From Paramuribaculum sp. (GTDB lineage Bacteria > Bacteroidota > Bacteroidia > Bacteroidales > Muribaculaceae): DNA of 37,745 nt. The position numbers and the translations under genes were made by a program. The notes beneath the pieces are model-generated. The model saw nothing but the letters and a program-made list of their open reading frames with translations. It was not told the DNA's origin and did not search any database. The stretch lies in assembly GCA_029052015.1 (NCBI GenBank), contig JAIDJW010000005.1, positions 1 through 37,745 of the forward strand, in the 5' to 3' direction. This document shows positions 14,890-24,438 of this stretch, one piece after another (the stretch's first letter is position 1; every line of letters starts with the position of its first letter).

Positions 14890-17800
14890 ATGGTCAAATT
14901 CCTGCTAAAGCGCCCAATAGCCGTCATAATGGCATTTCTGGCATGCGTGATTGTCGGGCTCGTCACATACTTCTCCCTGCCCGTGTCGCTGCTGCCGTCG
15001 ATTGCCATACCGCATATCACCGTGCAGATTTCCGGCGACAACACCGGAGCGCGCGAACTTGAAAGCAATGTCACCTCCATAGTGCGCCGACAGCTCCTGC
15101 AAGTGGGAGGACTCAACGAAATCCGCAGCGAAACACGCGACGGCATGGCGGTGATTCACATGGAGTTTGAGTACGGCGTCAACACAGACCTCGCTTTTAT
15201 AGAAGTCAACGAAAAAATTGACGCCGCGATGAACAGCCTGCCGAAGGACACCAAACGCCCCAAAGCCATCAAGGCGAGCGCAACAGACATCCCGGTGCTC
15301 TACCTCAACATGACCCTGCGCAACAATATCCCCTTCACAAAGCCTGACGAAGCACACTTCCTACAGATGTGCGACCTCGCGGAAAACGTTGTGCGCCGAC
15401 GCATAGAGCAGCTCCCGCAGATTGCTATGGCCGACATCACAGGCATTCCCGGCAGAAGACTCACCATCGTGCCTGACGAAGGCAAGATGAAGGTGTCGGG
15501 AATCACAGTAGAGGATATAGAGAGCGCACTCGCCGCAAACAATGTGGAGCCGGGCACCATGACCGTGCGCGACGGATATTATGAATACAAAGTGCATATC
15601 TCCAACCAGCTACGCACCGTGGAGGATGTGCAGAACATCCGTATGCGCTCCGGCGAGAAGATGGTGCGCCTCGGCGACTTCGCAACAGTGTCGATAGTGG
15701 CCGACAACGAGGAAGGCTACTCATATTCCGACGGCAAACGCGCCGTAACACTCGCCATCATCAAGCAGAGCGAGGAAAATATGGACGACATGAAGAAGGC
15801 ACTCGCCGAAACCACGGAGTACTTCGCCGAAATATATCCCGACATTGAGTTCACACAGTCACGCAACCAGACCGAGCTGCTCGACTACACCATCAGCAAC
15901 CTCGTCCAGAACCTCATACTCGGATTCATACTCGTGTTTATCGTCACAGCCATATTCATGGGCGAGGCACGCTCATCAATAATAATAGGCTCCAGCATCA
16001 TTGTGGCGATAATCATCACATTCCTGCTATTCTACCTATTCCATGTGTCGCTCAACATCATCTCACTCTCTGGCCTCATCCTCGCCGTCGGCATGATGAT
16101 TGACAACTCGGTGATTGTCACCGAAAACATCACACAGTACCGCCACCGCGGCCTGTCGCTCATGCGCTCATGCGACCTCGGCACATCGGAGATGATTACC
16201 CCCATGCTCAGCTCGTCGCTCACCACCGTAGCCGTGTTCGTGCCCCTCATATTCATGAGCGGCATAGCCGGAGCCATATTCACCGACCAGGCATTCTCTA
16301 TCACCGCCGGGCTCGGAGTGAGCTACATCGTAGGCATTATGCTGCTGCCGGTAATATATATGCTCGTCTACCGCCGCAAGGCATCAAAGCATAAAAACGC
16401 CGTGCGCGCCGAGCACACCGGCAAGACCGCCACACGCATCAACGACTGGATGGACAAGTGGTACACACACATCATCGACTTCGTTTTCGCCCGCAAATGG
16501 GTATTTCTCACCATCATAGCACTCATCCTGCCGCTGTGCGTGGTAATGTTCTATGTGCTGCCGGTCGAGAGAATGCCCAAAATCGACCAGAATGAAACAA
16601 TCGTCAAGGTGGAATGGAACGAAAACATCAATGTTGATGAAAACGCGGCGCGAGTCAACAAACTGACAAGCGTGCTCGACTCCACTGTCACATTCCACTC
16701 CGCATACATCGGCCTGCAGGACTATCTGCTTGATGCCGGCAGCGAACTATCCCCCTCCGAATCCGAAATTTATATCAAAACCGCCTCGACAACGGACATC
16801 GCGCCGCTTCAGGAGCATATTTCGGCCACCCTCGCGCAGAAATATCCCAAAGCCATCGCAACATTCGCTCCCCCGGAAAACATTTTCGAGAAAATATTCT
16901 CCTCATCCGAGGCCGACCTTGAGGCACGCCTCCACTCCTCCGACAAAGCCGCCACGCAGGACATCGCGACCTTGCTCAAGCTCTCGGGCGACATCGACGC
17001 CGCCACCGGAATGCTTTCGACCGGAATCGCGCTGCGCGACCGCGTCAACATAGTAATCGACCGCGAGAAGCTGCTCGTGTACCGCGTTGACTACACCTCC
17101 GTTGCGCGCGCGCTCCGCACCGCCTTCAAGAGCAACACAGTATCAACCCTCCGCTCATACCAGCAATATCTCCCCATCGGCATCAGCGGCGAGGGACACA
17201 CAGTGGACGCCATACTCTCCACCACCCTCATCGAGACCCGACCCGACAGACAGGGCAACACAAGCATGATACCGCTCAAAAATCTTGTGAGCGTGGTGCG
17301 CGACCAGGACCTCAAGAACATCTCAGCCGGACGCAACGGCGAGTTTGTGCCGCTCGACTACTATGACATCAGCGATCCCGACCGCACAATCAGCGAAATC
17401 CGCACCACAGTCGACGAAGCACCGGGCTGGGAAGTAGAATTTACAGGCAGCATATTCTCCAACGCCAAGATGATGAAAGAGATGGTGGTGATTCTCGCCA
17501 TATCAATCCTGCTGATGTACTTCATCCTCTGCGCGCAGTTCGAGAGCTTCCTCCAGCCCCTCATAGTGCTCCTCGAGATACCTCTCGACATAGCTTTCGC
17601 GCTGATAACACTATGGCTGTTCGGCCACACCCTCAACCTCATGAGCGCAATCGGCATTATCGTCACCTGCGGTATCGTGGTCAACGACTCAATCCTCAAG
17701 CTCGACGCCATCAACGAGCTGCGCAAGGCAGGCACCCCCCTGCTCGAGGCGATACACACCGCCGGCCTGCGCCGCCTGCGCCCGATTATCATGACATCGC

Positions 17801-17991
17801 TCACAACCATCTTCGCCATGGTGCCCACCCTGTTCACCCACGACATGGGCTCAGAGCTGCAGCAGCCGCTCGCCATAGCCATGATAGGCTCGATGGTTGT
17901 AGGCACAATAATCAGTATCTTCATGATACCGCTCGTTTACTGGCTCATATACCGCCGCCACGACAAAAAGACATACCCTGAAGCTATATAA
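14890..17991 (+). CDS. RND efflux permease subunit (AcrB/HAE1-like), first copy
   Basis: The 1,033-residue protein has the two-fold RND layout: TM1, a large periplasmic loop (about 30-335), TM2-6, TM7, a second loop (about 545-860), TM8-12. In TM4, VGMMIDNSVIVTEN (near 400-415) keeps the first of the two proton-relay aspartates of AcrB (D407) and has Asn at the second, as in many HAE1 pumps of Bacteroidetes. The TM10 segment GIVVNDSILKLDAIN has no AcrB-type lysine. The conserved RLRPIIMTSLTTIFAM block is present. It uses proton-motive force to export drugs or metabolites; substrate unknown. It ends seven bases before the TolC-like gene. The coding strand is C-rich. Confidence 0.93.
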   Translation: MVKFLLKRPIAVIMAFLACVIVGLVTYFSLPVSLLPSIAIPHITVQISGDNTGARELESNVTSIVRRQLLQVGGLNEIRSETRDGMAVIHMEFEYGVNTDLAFIEVNEKIDAAMNSLPKDTKRPKAIKASATDIPVLYLNMTLRNNIPFTKPDEAHFLQMCDLAENVVRRRIEQLPQIAMADITGIPGRRLTIVPDEGKMKVSGITVEDIESALAANNVEPGTMTVRDGYYEYKVHISNQLRTVEDVQNIRMRSGEKMVRLGDFATVSIVADNEEGYSYSDGKRAVTLAIIKQSEENMDDMKKALAETTEYFAEIYPDIEFTQSRNQTELLDYTISNLVQNLILGFILVFIVTAIFMGEARSSIIIGSSIIVAIIITFLLFYLFHVSLNIISLSGLILAVGMMIDNSVIVTENITQYRHRGLSLMRSCDLGTSEMITPMLSSSLTTVAVFVPLIFMSGIAGAIFTDQAFSITAGLGVSYIVGIMLLPVIYMLVYRRKASKHKNAVRAEHTGKTATRINDWMDKWYTHIIDFVFARKWVFLTIIALILPLCVVMFYVLPVERMPKIDQNETIVKVEWNENINVDENAARVNKLTSVLDSTVTFHSAYIGLQDYLLDAGSELSPSESEIYIKTASTTDIAPLQEHISATLAQKYPKAIATFAPPENIFEKIFSSSEADLEARLHSSDKAATQDIATLLKLSGDIDAATGMLSTGIALRDRVNIVIDREKLLVYRVDYTSVARALRTAFKSNTVSTLRSYQQYLPIGISGEGHTVDAILSTTLIETRPDRQGNTSMIPLKNLVSVVRDQDLKNISAGRNGEFVPLDYYDISDPDRTISEIRTTVDEAPGWEVEFTGSIFSNAKMMKEMVVILAISILLMYFILCAQFESFLQPLIVLLEIPLDIAFALITLWLFGHTLNLMSAIGIIVTCGIVVNDSILKLDAINELRKAGTPLLEAIHTAGLRRLRPIIMTSLTTIFAMVPTLFTHDMGSELQQPLAIAMIGSMVVGTIISIFMIPLVYWLIYRRHDKKTYPEAI

Positions 17992-17997
17992 ATAACA

Positions 17998-19479
17998 ATG
18001 AAACGCATATCAATAATACTTCTCACCCTCATAGCGGCTTCGGCAACCTTTGCGCAGCGCAAAATCACTCTTGACCTGCGGCGCACAATCGAAATTGCCG
18101 GCGACAGCTCGCTCCAGGCATTCCGCAACCAGAATCTCTACATGAGCGGCTACTGGGAATACCGCGCCTTCAGAGCCGAGCGTCTGCCGAGCCTCACGCT
18201 CAACCTCACTCCGGCGAGCTACAACCGCTACATCACCCAGCGCTACAACTACGAGGAAAATATCGACGTGTACCGCGCCCAGCAGATGTACTCAGCGAGC
18301 GGAGGCCTGCGCATCAACCAGAACTTCGACCCTCTCGGCGGCACCTTCTACCTCGAGACAAGCCTCAACTATATGCGCAACTTCGGCGAAGTCAAGTCCA
18401 CTCAGTTCTCGACTATTCCGGTGCGCATAGGCTACACGCAGCAGCTTCTCGGATTCAACCAGTTCCGCTGGGACAGACGCATCGAGCCGGTGAAGTACGA
18501 GAGAGTAAAGAAGGAATTCCTTTATAATATGGAGGCTGTAAGCGAGGATGCGGTTAAAAACTTCTTCGCCCTGGCCCTCGCACAGGCGGAGTACCGTCTC
18601 GCCAAGGACAACCTCGCCTCCTGCGACACGCTCTACACCATCGGCGAGCGCCGCTTCAAAATCGCCGCCATATCGCAGGCCGACCTGCTGACCCTCAAGC
18701 TCGACCGCGTGAACGCGCAAAACACTCTCGAAAACAGCCGGATAGCGCTCAAACGCGCGATGTTTACCCTCGCCACCTATCTGGGCATGGAGAAGGACAC
18801 CGAAATAGAAGTGATACTTCCCGGGGTGCCTCCCGCAAAAAACATCTCTGCGGACATGGCGCTGATTCACGCCAAGGACAACAATCCCACCCTGCTGCAG
18901 CACAAGCAGAACATCCTCGAGGCCAAGCGCGAGGTGAACCGCACCAAAGTAGAGCAGCGATTCAACGCCAACCTCAACGCCAGTGTCGGCTACAACCAGG
19001 TTGCCGGCGAATTCAGCCAGGCATACCGCAATCTCCTGCGCCAGGACCTTGTTTCGCTCACGCTCGCCATACCGCTGGTTGACTGGGGTGTGCGCAAGGG
19101 CAGGCTGAATATGGCCAAAAACAACCTCAACGTGATTGAAATCCAGGCTCGTCAGGACGAAATCTCCATTGAGGAGGATGTGATAATGACTGTGAGCGAC
19201 TTCAACATCCAGCAGCGCCTGGTGGAGAGCGCTGACGAGGCTCTCACCCTCGCCGAGACCGCATACTCTCAGACTCTCCAGCGGTTTATAATCGGCAAAG
19301 CCGACCTCAACACGCTCACCCTTTCGCTCAACCGTCAGCAGGACGCCAACAAAAATTATGTGTCGTCGCTGCAAAACTACTGGCTGAGCTACTACAAGCT
19401 GCGCAAGCTCACTCTGTTTGACTTCGACACCAATATGCCGCTGTCAAACAAATTTGACCTGATGAACAGCGTAAGATAA
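17998..19479 (+). CDS. TolC-family outer-membrane efflux channel
   Basis: The 493-residue product starts with a signal peptide (MKRISIILLTLIAASATFAQ) and shows two OEP repeats: long amphipathic helices in about 180-270 (VSEDAVKNFFALALAQAEYRLAKDNL ... LDRVNAQNTLENSRIALKRAMFTLATYLG) and 300-465 (LQHKQNILEAKREVNRTKVEQ ... AYSQTLQRFIIGKADLNTLTLSLNRQQDA), with strand pairs between them. This is a trimeric outer-membrane channel that docks onto the adaptor. Its position between two permease genes suggests that both pumps share it. Strand composition is nearly balanced here, between the C-rich first and G-rich second permease. Confidence 0.92.
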   Translation: MKRISIILLTLIAASATFAQRKITLDLRRTIEIAGDSSLQAFRNQNLYMSGYWEYRAFRAERLPSLTLNLTPASYNRYITQRYNYEENIDVYRAQQMYSASGGLRINQNFDPLGGTFYLETSLNYMRNFGEVKSTQFSTIPVRIGYTQQLLGFNQFRWDRRIEPVKYERVKKEFLYNMEAVSEDAVKNFFALALAQAEYRLAKDNLASCDTLYTIGERRFKIAAISQADLLTLKLDRVNAQNTLENSRIALKRAMFTLATYLGMEKDTEIEVILPGVPPAKNISADMALIHAKDNNPTLLQHKQNILEAKREVNRTKVEQRFNANLNASVGYNQVAGEFSQAYRNLLRQDLVSLTLAIPLVDWGVRKGRLNMAKNNLNVIEIQARQDEISIEEDVIMTVSDFNIQQRLVESADEALTLAETAYSQTLQRFIIGKADLNTLTLSLNRQQDANKNYVSSLQNYWLSYYKLRKLTLFDFDTNMPLSNKFDLMNSVR

Positions 19480-19507
19480 CGCACCACCCAATCCATCCTG
19501 CCGCACA

Positions 19508-22500
19508 ATGAACAAGCTGTCGTCATTTACCATCATCGTTTCCTTCATAGCGCTCGCCATAGTCGGCGCGGCTCTGGTGCCGCTGCTGCCTGTCAAGCTG
19601 TCGCCGAGCCGCTCTCTGCCGAGCCTCACCGTGTCGTTCAGCATGGAAAACAATTCGGCGCGCGTAATCGAGAGCGAGGTCACGAGCAAGCTCGAATCAA
19701 TGCTTGCGAGAGTGCAGGGTGTCAAGGAAATAAGCTCCACTTCGGGCAACGGCTACGGCAACATCACCTTAGGGCTCGACAAGCACGCCGACATTGAGAA
19801 CGTGCGCTTCGAGGTGAGCACAATTGTGCGCCAGGCGTGGTCGCAACTGCCTGACGGAGTGTCGTATCCTCAGATATACGCGCGGCAGGCCGACAAGCGT
19901 TCGGGCAGACCGTTCATGAGCTATACCTTCAATGCTCCCGCCACTCCTTTTGAAATCCAGAACTATGTGGAGGAGAACATCAAGCCTGCCATCGGTCAGA
20001 TAAGGGGTGTGAACAAGGTAGACCTCAGCGGGGCGATGCCTATGGAGTGGAAACTCGAGTACGACAGCGACAAGCTTCACTCATTAGGGCTTACTCCCGA
20101 CAACATACGCACGGCGATATATGAAAACGCCAATTCACAGTTTCTCGGCATCGCCGAGATTAACAACGAGTGGCTGAGGGTCAGCGCGGTGACCTCCGCG
20201 CAGGACACCGTTTTCCATGCGTCGGAGATATTCCTGACTACCAACGACGGCACTATGATTCCTCTCGACCGTCTGGTGACCGTGAGCTTCGAGGAGTCGC
20301 AGCCCACAAGCTATTTCCGCATCAACGGACTCAACTCGATATACTGTAACATCACGGCCGACGACGACGCCAACCAGATTAATCTTGCCAAAGAGGTGAA
20401 GGCGAAGATGGAGGAGCTCAAGCTCAAGATGCCGCAGGGCTATCAGACGATACTGCGCAGCGACGCTACCGAGAGCATCAACGAGGAGCTGAGCAAAATC
20501 TATTTCCGCTCGGGTCTCACATTCCTTATACTGCTGGTGTTCGTGGCGCTCATCACTCTCAATCTGCGCTATATGCTGATTATCACCATATCGCTGATAA
20601 TCAACCTCACAGTGGCTGTGATATTCTACTATATCATCGGCATAGAGATACAGCTCTATTCGCTCGCAGGCATCACGATTTCACTCAACCTCATCATCGA
20701 CAACATCATCGTGATGACTGACCATATCACCCACAAGGGCAATCTCAAGGCCTTTACCTCGGTGCTTGCGGCCACGCTGACCACCATCGGCGCGCTCGGC
20801 ATAGTGTTTTTCCTCAACGAGGAGGTGAAGCTGAGCCTTCAGGACTTTGTGGCCGTGGTGATAATCAACCTGGCGGTGTCGCTGTTTGTGGCGCTCTTCC
20901 TCGTGCCTGCTCTCATCACCAAAATCGGATTGAAGCTGCGCCACCGCCGCAAGCGTCGCGGCAGCCGGTTTGCGGTTCTTTTCACCCATTTTTACGCCCG
21001 CTTCATCCTCTTCTGCAGGCGCTTCAGGGTTGTGCTGATAGTACTGCTTGTGCTGCTGTTCGGATTGCCGGTGCATATGCTGCCGGAGAAGGTTGATGGC
21101 GAATCGAAGTGGGCGTCGGTCTACAACTCCACTTTCGGCAGCAAGAAGTACAAGGAGAAGTGGAAACCGATAGTCGACAAGGCTCTTGGCGGCACTCTGC
21201 GGCTGTTTGCTGTAGATGTGTACAGCGGCGCTTATTTCAACCGCGGCGGCGAGCGGGAGCCGGTGCTGAGTGTCACCGCCACTCTGCCCAACGGCGCGAC
21301 TATCGACCAGATGAACGAGCTGATAATCAAGATGGAGAGCTTCCTGACGACCTTCCCGGAGATACGCCAGTTTCAGACCTCCATCACCAGCGCCAACAAT
21401 GGCAATCTGACGATATATTTCACCAAAGCGGCGCAGCACGGCGCATTTCCCTACCGGCTGAAGAGCGACATCATATCGAAGGCTCAGACTCTCGGCGGCG
21501 GAAGCTGGAGCGTGTACGGTCTGGAGGACCAGGGCTTCAACAACGATGTGCGCGAGAGTAGCGGCAGCTACCGAGTGAAGATGCTGGGCTACAACTACGA
21601 CGAGCTTGAGCAGTGGGCTGACAGTCTGTCGGCGCTTCTTCTGACCCACCGGCGCATCAAGGAGGTGAATGTGTCGAGCGAGTTCAAATGGTACAAGGAG
21701 GACTACAGCGAGGTGTTCCTCGACATCGACAAGGAGAGGCTGAGCAAGGAGAATCTGAGTGTGCAGCAGCTCTTCAGCGCGCTGTCGCCGATATTCGGCA
21801 GAGACATCTATGCCGGCGACATCAAGGGGGAGAAGGGCAACGAGCGCATACTTCTGCACAGCCGCCAGGGATTTGACTACGATGTGTGGGGTCTGATGAA
21901 CATGCCAATCTCCATAGGCGACAGGTCGCTGAAGCTGGCCGACTTCGCCACTATGGAGCGCCGCAACGCTCCCGCCACTATCTCCAAGGAGAACCAGCAG
22001 TACCGCCTGTGCCTGCAATACGAGTACATTGGCTCGAGCACGCAGGGCAACAAGATACTTGAAGCTGACCTGAAAATCCTCAACGCCAAGATGCCGATGG
22101 GCTACACTGCCCAGACCGAGGGGTGGTACTGGCGCTTCGGCAAGGACGACGGCACCTCGTACTGGCTTCTGCTGCTGGTGATAATCATCATATTCTTCAC
22201 CACGAGCATATTATTCAACTCTCTTGCGCAGCCGCTTGCTATTATCTTCACGATACCGATATCGTTTATCGGTGTGTTCCTGATGTTCTATTTCACGAAG
22301 GTGAACTTTGACCAGGGGGGCTTCGCTTCGTTCATCCTTCTGTGCGGCATCACGGTTAACGCCTCCATATATGTGCTCAACGAGTTCAACACCCTGCGCG
22401 AGCGCTATCCTAAGCGCAACAGCCTGCAGCTGTATATCAAGGCGTGGAACACCAAGATACTTCCTATTTTCCTGACAGTGGTGTCGACTATTCTGGGCTT

Positions 22501-22711
22501 TGTGCCGTTTATGATCGGCACGGGCAAGGAATCGTTCTGGTTTCCGATGGCTCTTGGCACCATAGGCGGATTGCTGATGTCGATATTAGGTCTTTTCGTG
22601 TATCTGCCGATATTCGCGCTGCGTCTTCCGAAGCATAAGCATAATGGTGTAGAAAAAAAGGCAAAACGTAGGCTCAGACTACCGAAAATTCTGAAATGGC
22701 GCAAGCGATAG
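19508..22711 (+). CDS. RND efflux permease subunit, second and divergent copy
   Basis: The 1,067-residue protein has the same two-fold RND architecture, but its sequence is far from the first copy. The TM1 region opens NKLSSFTIIVSFIALAIVGAALVPLLPVK; TM4 reads NLIIDNIIVMTDH (near 393-405), keeping one aspartate; TM10-11 read CGITVNASIYVLNEFN and LPIFLTVVSTILGFVPFMIG. The last 30 residues are very basic (KKAKRRLRLPKILKWRKR). It may form its own trimer or a mixed pump with the first permease, as MdtB and MdtC do in E. coli; the sequence cannot decide. It lies 28 bases after the TolC-like gene, with no promoter in between. The coding strand is G-rich. Confidence 0.9.
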   Translation: MNKLSSFTIIVSFIALAIVGAALVPLLPVKLSPSRSLPSLTVSFSMENNSARVIESEVTSKLESMLARVQGVKEISSTSGNGYGNITLGLDKHADIENVRFEVSTIVRQAWSQLPDGVSYPQIYARQADKRSGRPFMSYTFNAPATPFEIQNYVEENIKPAIGQIRGVNKVDLSGAMPMEWKLEYDSDKLHSLGLTPDNIRTAIYENANSQFLGIAEINNEWLRVSAVTSAQDTVFHASEIFLTTNDGTMIPLDRLVTVSFEESQPTSYFRINGLNSIYCNITADDDANQINLAKEVKAKMEELKLKMPQGYQTILRSDATESINEELSKIYFRSGLTFLILLVFVALITLNLRYMLIITISLIINLTVAVIFYYIIGIEIQLYSLAGITISLNLIIDNIIVMTDHITHKGNLKAFTSVLAATLTTIGALGIVFFLNEEVKLSLQDFVAVVIINLAVSLFVALFLVPALITKIGLKLRHRRKRRGSRFAVLFTHFYARFILFCRRFRVVLIVLLVLLFGLPVHMLPEKVDGESKWASVYNSTFGSKKYKEKWKPIVDKALGGTLRLFAVDVYSGAYFNRGGEREPVLSVTATLPNGATIDQMNELIIKMESFLTTFPEIRQFQTSITSANNGNLTIYFTKAAQHGAFPYRLKSDIISKAQTLGGGSWSVYGLEDQGFNNDVRESSGSYRVKMLGYNYDELEQWADSLSALLLTHRRIKEVNVSSEFKWYKEDYSEVFLDIDKERLSKENLSVQQLFSALSPIFGRDIYAGDIKGEKGNERILLHSRQGFDYDVWGLMNMPISIGDRSLKLADFATMERRNAPATISKENQQYRLCLQYEYIGSSTQGNKILEADLKILNAKMPMGYTAQTEGWYWRFGKDDGTSYWLLLLVIIIIFFTTSILFNSLAQPLAIIFTIPISFIGVFLMFYFTKVNFDQGGFASFILLCGITVNASIYVLNEFNTLRERYPKRNSLQLYIKAWNTKILPIFLTVVSTILGFVPFMIGTGKESFWFPMALGTIGGLLMSILGLFVYLPIFALRLPKHKHNGVEKKAKRRLRLPKILKWRKR

Positions 22712-22733
22712 GGAGTGTTTCGCAAAGAATTGC

Positions 22734-22741
22734 TATCTTTG
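22734..22741 (+). promoter_or_regulatory. -7 box of the nrnA gene
   Basis: TATCTTTG, followed by C, matches the TAnnTTTG consensus, 19 bases before the ATG. The -33 region lacks TTTG at 20 bases' distance. It implies a leader of about 13 bases and separates the envelope gene run from the efflux operon. Confidence 0.5.
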
Positions 22742-22760
22742 CAGTTCTATCACACATCGC

Positions 22761-23822
22761 ATGACCATATCAAAAATCATAGATTCTGACATAGCTGCGG
22801 CAGCGAAACGTCTTATCGATAACAGCCGTCGAACAGTGATTACCTGCCACAAGACTCCTGACGGCGATGCCATCGGCTCAAGCCTCGGGCTTGCGGCGGT
22901 GCTTGCAGACGGCAAGCGTCAGGTGCATGTGATAACTCCCGACACTCCTCCGCGCAATCTTCATTTCCTGCCGGGGTTTGACAATGTTGTGATAGCGTCG
23001 CGTTTTACCGAAAAGGCGCGCTGCCTGCTGGCAAACGCCGACCTGGTGTTTTGTCTTGACTATAATTCGCTGCAGCGCATTGACCGTCTTCAGCCGCTTG
23101 TTGAGGCTTCGACAGCTCCGCGCATAATGATTGACCACCATCTGGACCCGGAGCCTATAGCGGCTGTGACAATCTCTCACCCGGAGGTGTCGAGCACCTG
23201 CGCTCTGCTCTATCACTTTCTGTACGAAACCGGTATGTCGGGAATGGTTGACCGCGCGGCTGCGGAGTGTATCTACACCGGCATGCTTACGGACACCGGC
23301 AACTTTTCGTACAACTCCAACGACCCGGACCTTTACCTCATCATCGCCCGTCTGCTCGAAACGGGTATGAACAAGGACGAGATATATACCCGTGTGTGGA
23401 ACACCAACAGCTCCAACCGCCTGCGGATATGCGGCTATGCGATTTACCGCAAGATGCAGCTTATACCGGAGCACAGCATGGCGCTGATTACCCTTACGCG
23501 CGAGGAACTTAATGAGTTCGATTATGTGAAGGGTGACACGGAGAGCCTTGTTAACCAGCCTCTGAGCATACCGGGGGTTGTGTGGAGCGTGTTCATGCGC
23601 GAGGATGAGCCTGACTTTGTGAAAGTGTCGACTCGCAGCGTCGGCGAGTTTCCTGTCAACATTGTGTGCGAGGACCTTTTCGGCGGCGGCGGTCACCGCA
23701 ATGCTGCCGGAGGAGAATTTCACGGCAGCCTCGCAGCCGCAGTCGACTTCCTCATGAGCCATGCGGGCGACTATGACGGGGCGCTGCCTGAAAGCCAAGA
23801 GAACAAAGAGAATAAACAATAA
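22761..23822 (+). CDS. nrnA: DHH-family bifunctional oligoribonuclease/pAp phosphatase (NrnA-like)
   Basis: The 353-residue cytosolic protein has all DHH motifs: ITCHKTPDGDAIGSS (His30, Asp34, Asp36), FCLDYNS (Asp100), MIDHHLDPEP (Asp125-His126-His127), and GMLTDTGNFSYNS with a metal-binding Asp. A DHHA1 substrate domain ends in GGGGHRNAAGG (about 311-321). NrnA enzymes degrade very short RNAs and dephosphorylate 3'-phosphoadenosine 5'-phosphate, and some hydrolyse linear dinucleotides from cyclic di-nucleotide breakdown. First gene of a run with DUF4827 and glmM, an order I recall from Bacteroides. Confidence 0.88.
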   Translation: MTISKIIDSDIAAAAKRLIDNSRRTVITCHKTPDGDAIGSSLGLAAVLADGKRQVHVITPDTPPRNLHFLPGFDNVVIASRFTEKARCLLANADLVFCLDYNSLQRIDRLQPLVEASTAPRIMIDHHLDPEPIAAVTISHPEVSSTCALLYHFLYETGMSGMVDRAAAECIYTGMLTDTGNFSYNSNDPDLYLIIARLLETGMNKDEIYTRVWNTNSSNRLRICGYAIYRKMQLIPEHSMALITLTREELNEFDYVKGDTESLVNQPLSIPGVVWSVFMREDEPDFVKVSTRSVGEFPVNIVCEDLFGGGGHRNAAGGEFHGSLAAAVDFLMSHAGDYDGALPESQENKENKQ

Positions 23823-23836
23823 GCAAATAATCATAT

Positions 23837-24415
23837 ATGAAATCAATATTATCAAAACTTGCAATAGCAGCAATGGCTGTGCTGGCGATGTGCGCTGCGC
23901 AGGGATGCAGCGACAAGAAGAGCTATGCCGAGCTTCTGGAGGACGAGAACAAGGCTGTGAACCGTTTTCTTGCCGACCAGAAGGTAATCGGCAGTAAGCC
24001 TGCTGACGACAACTTCATCGAGGGTGCCGACGCTCCTTTCTATCAGATAGACGAGGAGGGCAACCTGTACATGAGAGTAATCAAAAAGGGCGACGGCGAG
24101 ATGGTTGAGGACAACCAGCTTGTGTACTTCCGCTTCACCCGCTACAACCTGATGTACTATACCGGTCCGGACAACGAAATGACGGGTGAAGGCAACAGCG
24201 ACAACCTGGAGTTTGGCGACACGAGCTTCCGCTATGGCAACACAACTCTTGAATCGTCGACCACATGGGGCTCAGGTATTCAGGTGCCTCTGTCGATGCT
24301 TCCTCTTGGCAGCGAGATAGAACTCGTTGTGAAGTCGCAGTTCGGCTTCTACAGCGAAATCTCATACGTTCAGCCTTTTCTGTACCATCTGAGATATTAT
24401 CCAAGCATGATATAA
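23837..24415 (+). CDS. DUF4827-family lipoprotein
   Basis: The 192-residue protein has a lipoprotein signal (MKSILSKLAIAAMAVLAMCAAQGC, Cys24), then a conserved segment ENKAVNRFLADQKVIG, NLYMRVIKKGDGEMVEDNQLVYFRFTRYNL and a C-terminal GSGIQVPLSMLPLGSEIELVVKSQFGF. The layout resembles FKBP-type prolyl isomerases (a GDG ... V.F.Y.G core), and DUF4827 is distantly FKBP-like. Active-site residues of FKBP are not obviously kept, so catalysis is uncertain. It is 14 bases after nrnA and 23 before glmM, so it is likely cotranscribed. Outer- or inner-membrane anchoring in the periplasm is expected. Confidence 0.8.
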   Translation: MKSILSKLAIAAMAVLAMCAAQGCSDKKSYAELLEDENKAVNRFLADQKVIGSKPADDNFIEGADAPFYQIDEEGNLYMRVIKKGDGEMVEDNQLVYFRFTRYNLMYYTGPDNEMTGEGNSDNLEFGDTSFRYGNTTLESSTTWGSGIQVPLSMLPLGSEIELVVKSQFGFYSEISYVQPFLYHLRYYPSMI

Positions 24416-24438
24416 TTCAACCTTAAAATATTTATCCA

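Noticed and set aside
13388-19500. Replication origin
   Set aside because: The skew change and divergent ribosomal/efflux genes suggested it, but I found no DnaA-box cluster in the 13388-13745 gap, no dnaA-type neighbours, and the skew is not consistently positive to the right end.
20681-22018. 445-codon minus-strand ORF opposite the second permease
   Set aside because: Antisense shadow with repetitive composition.
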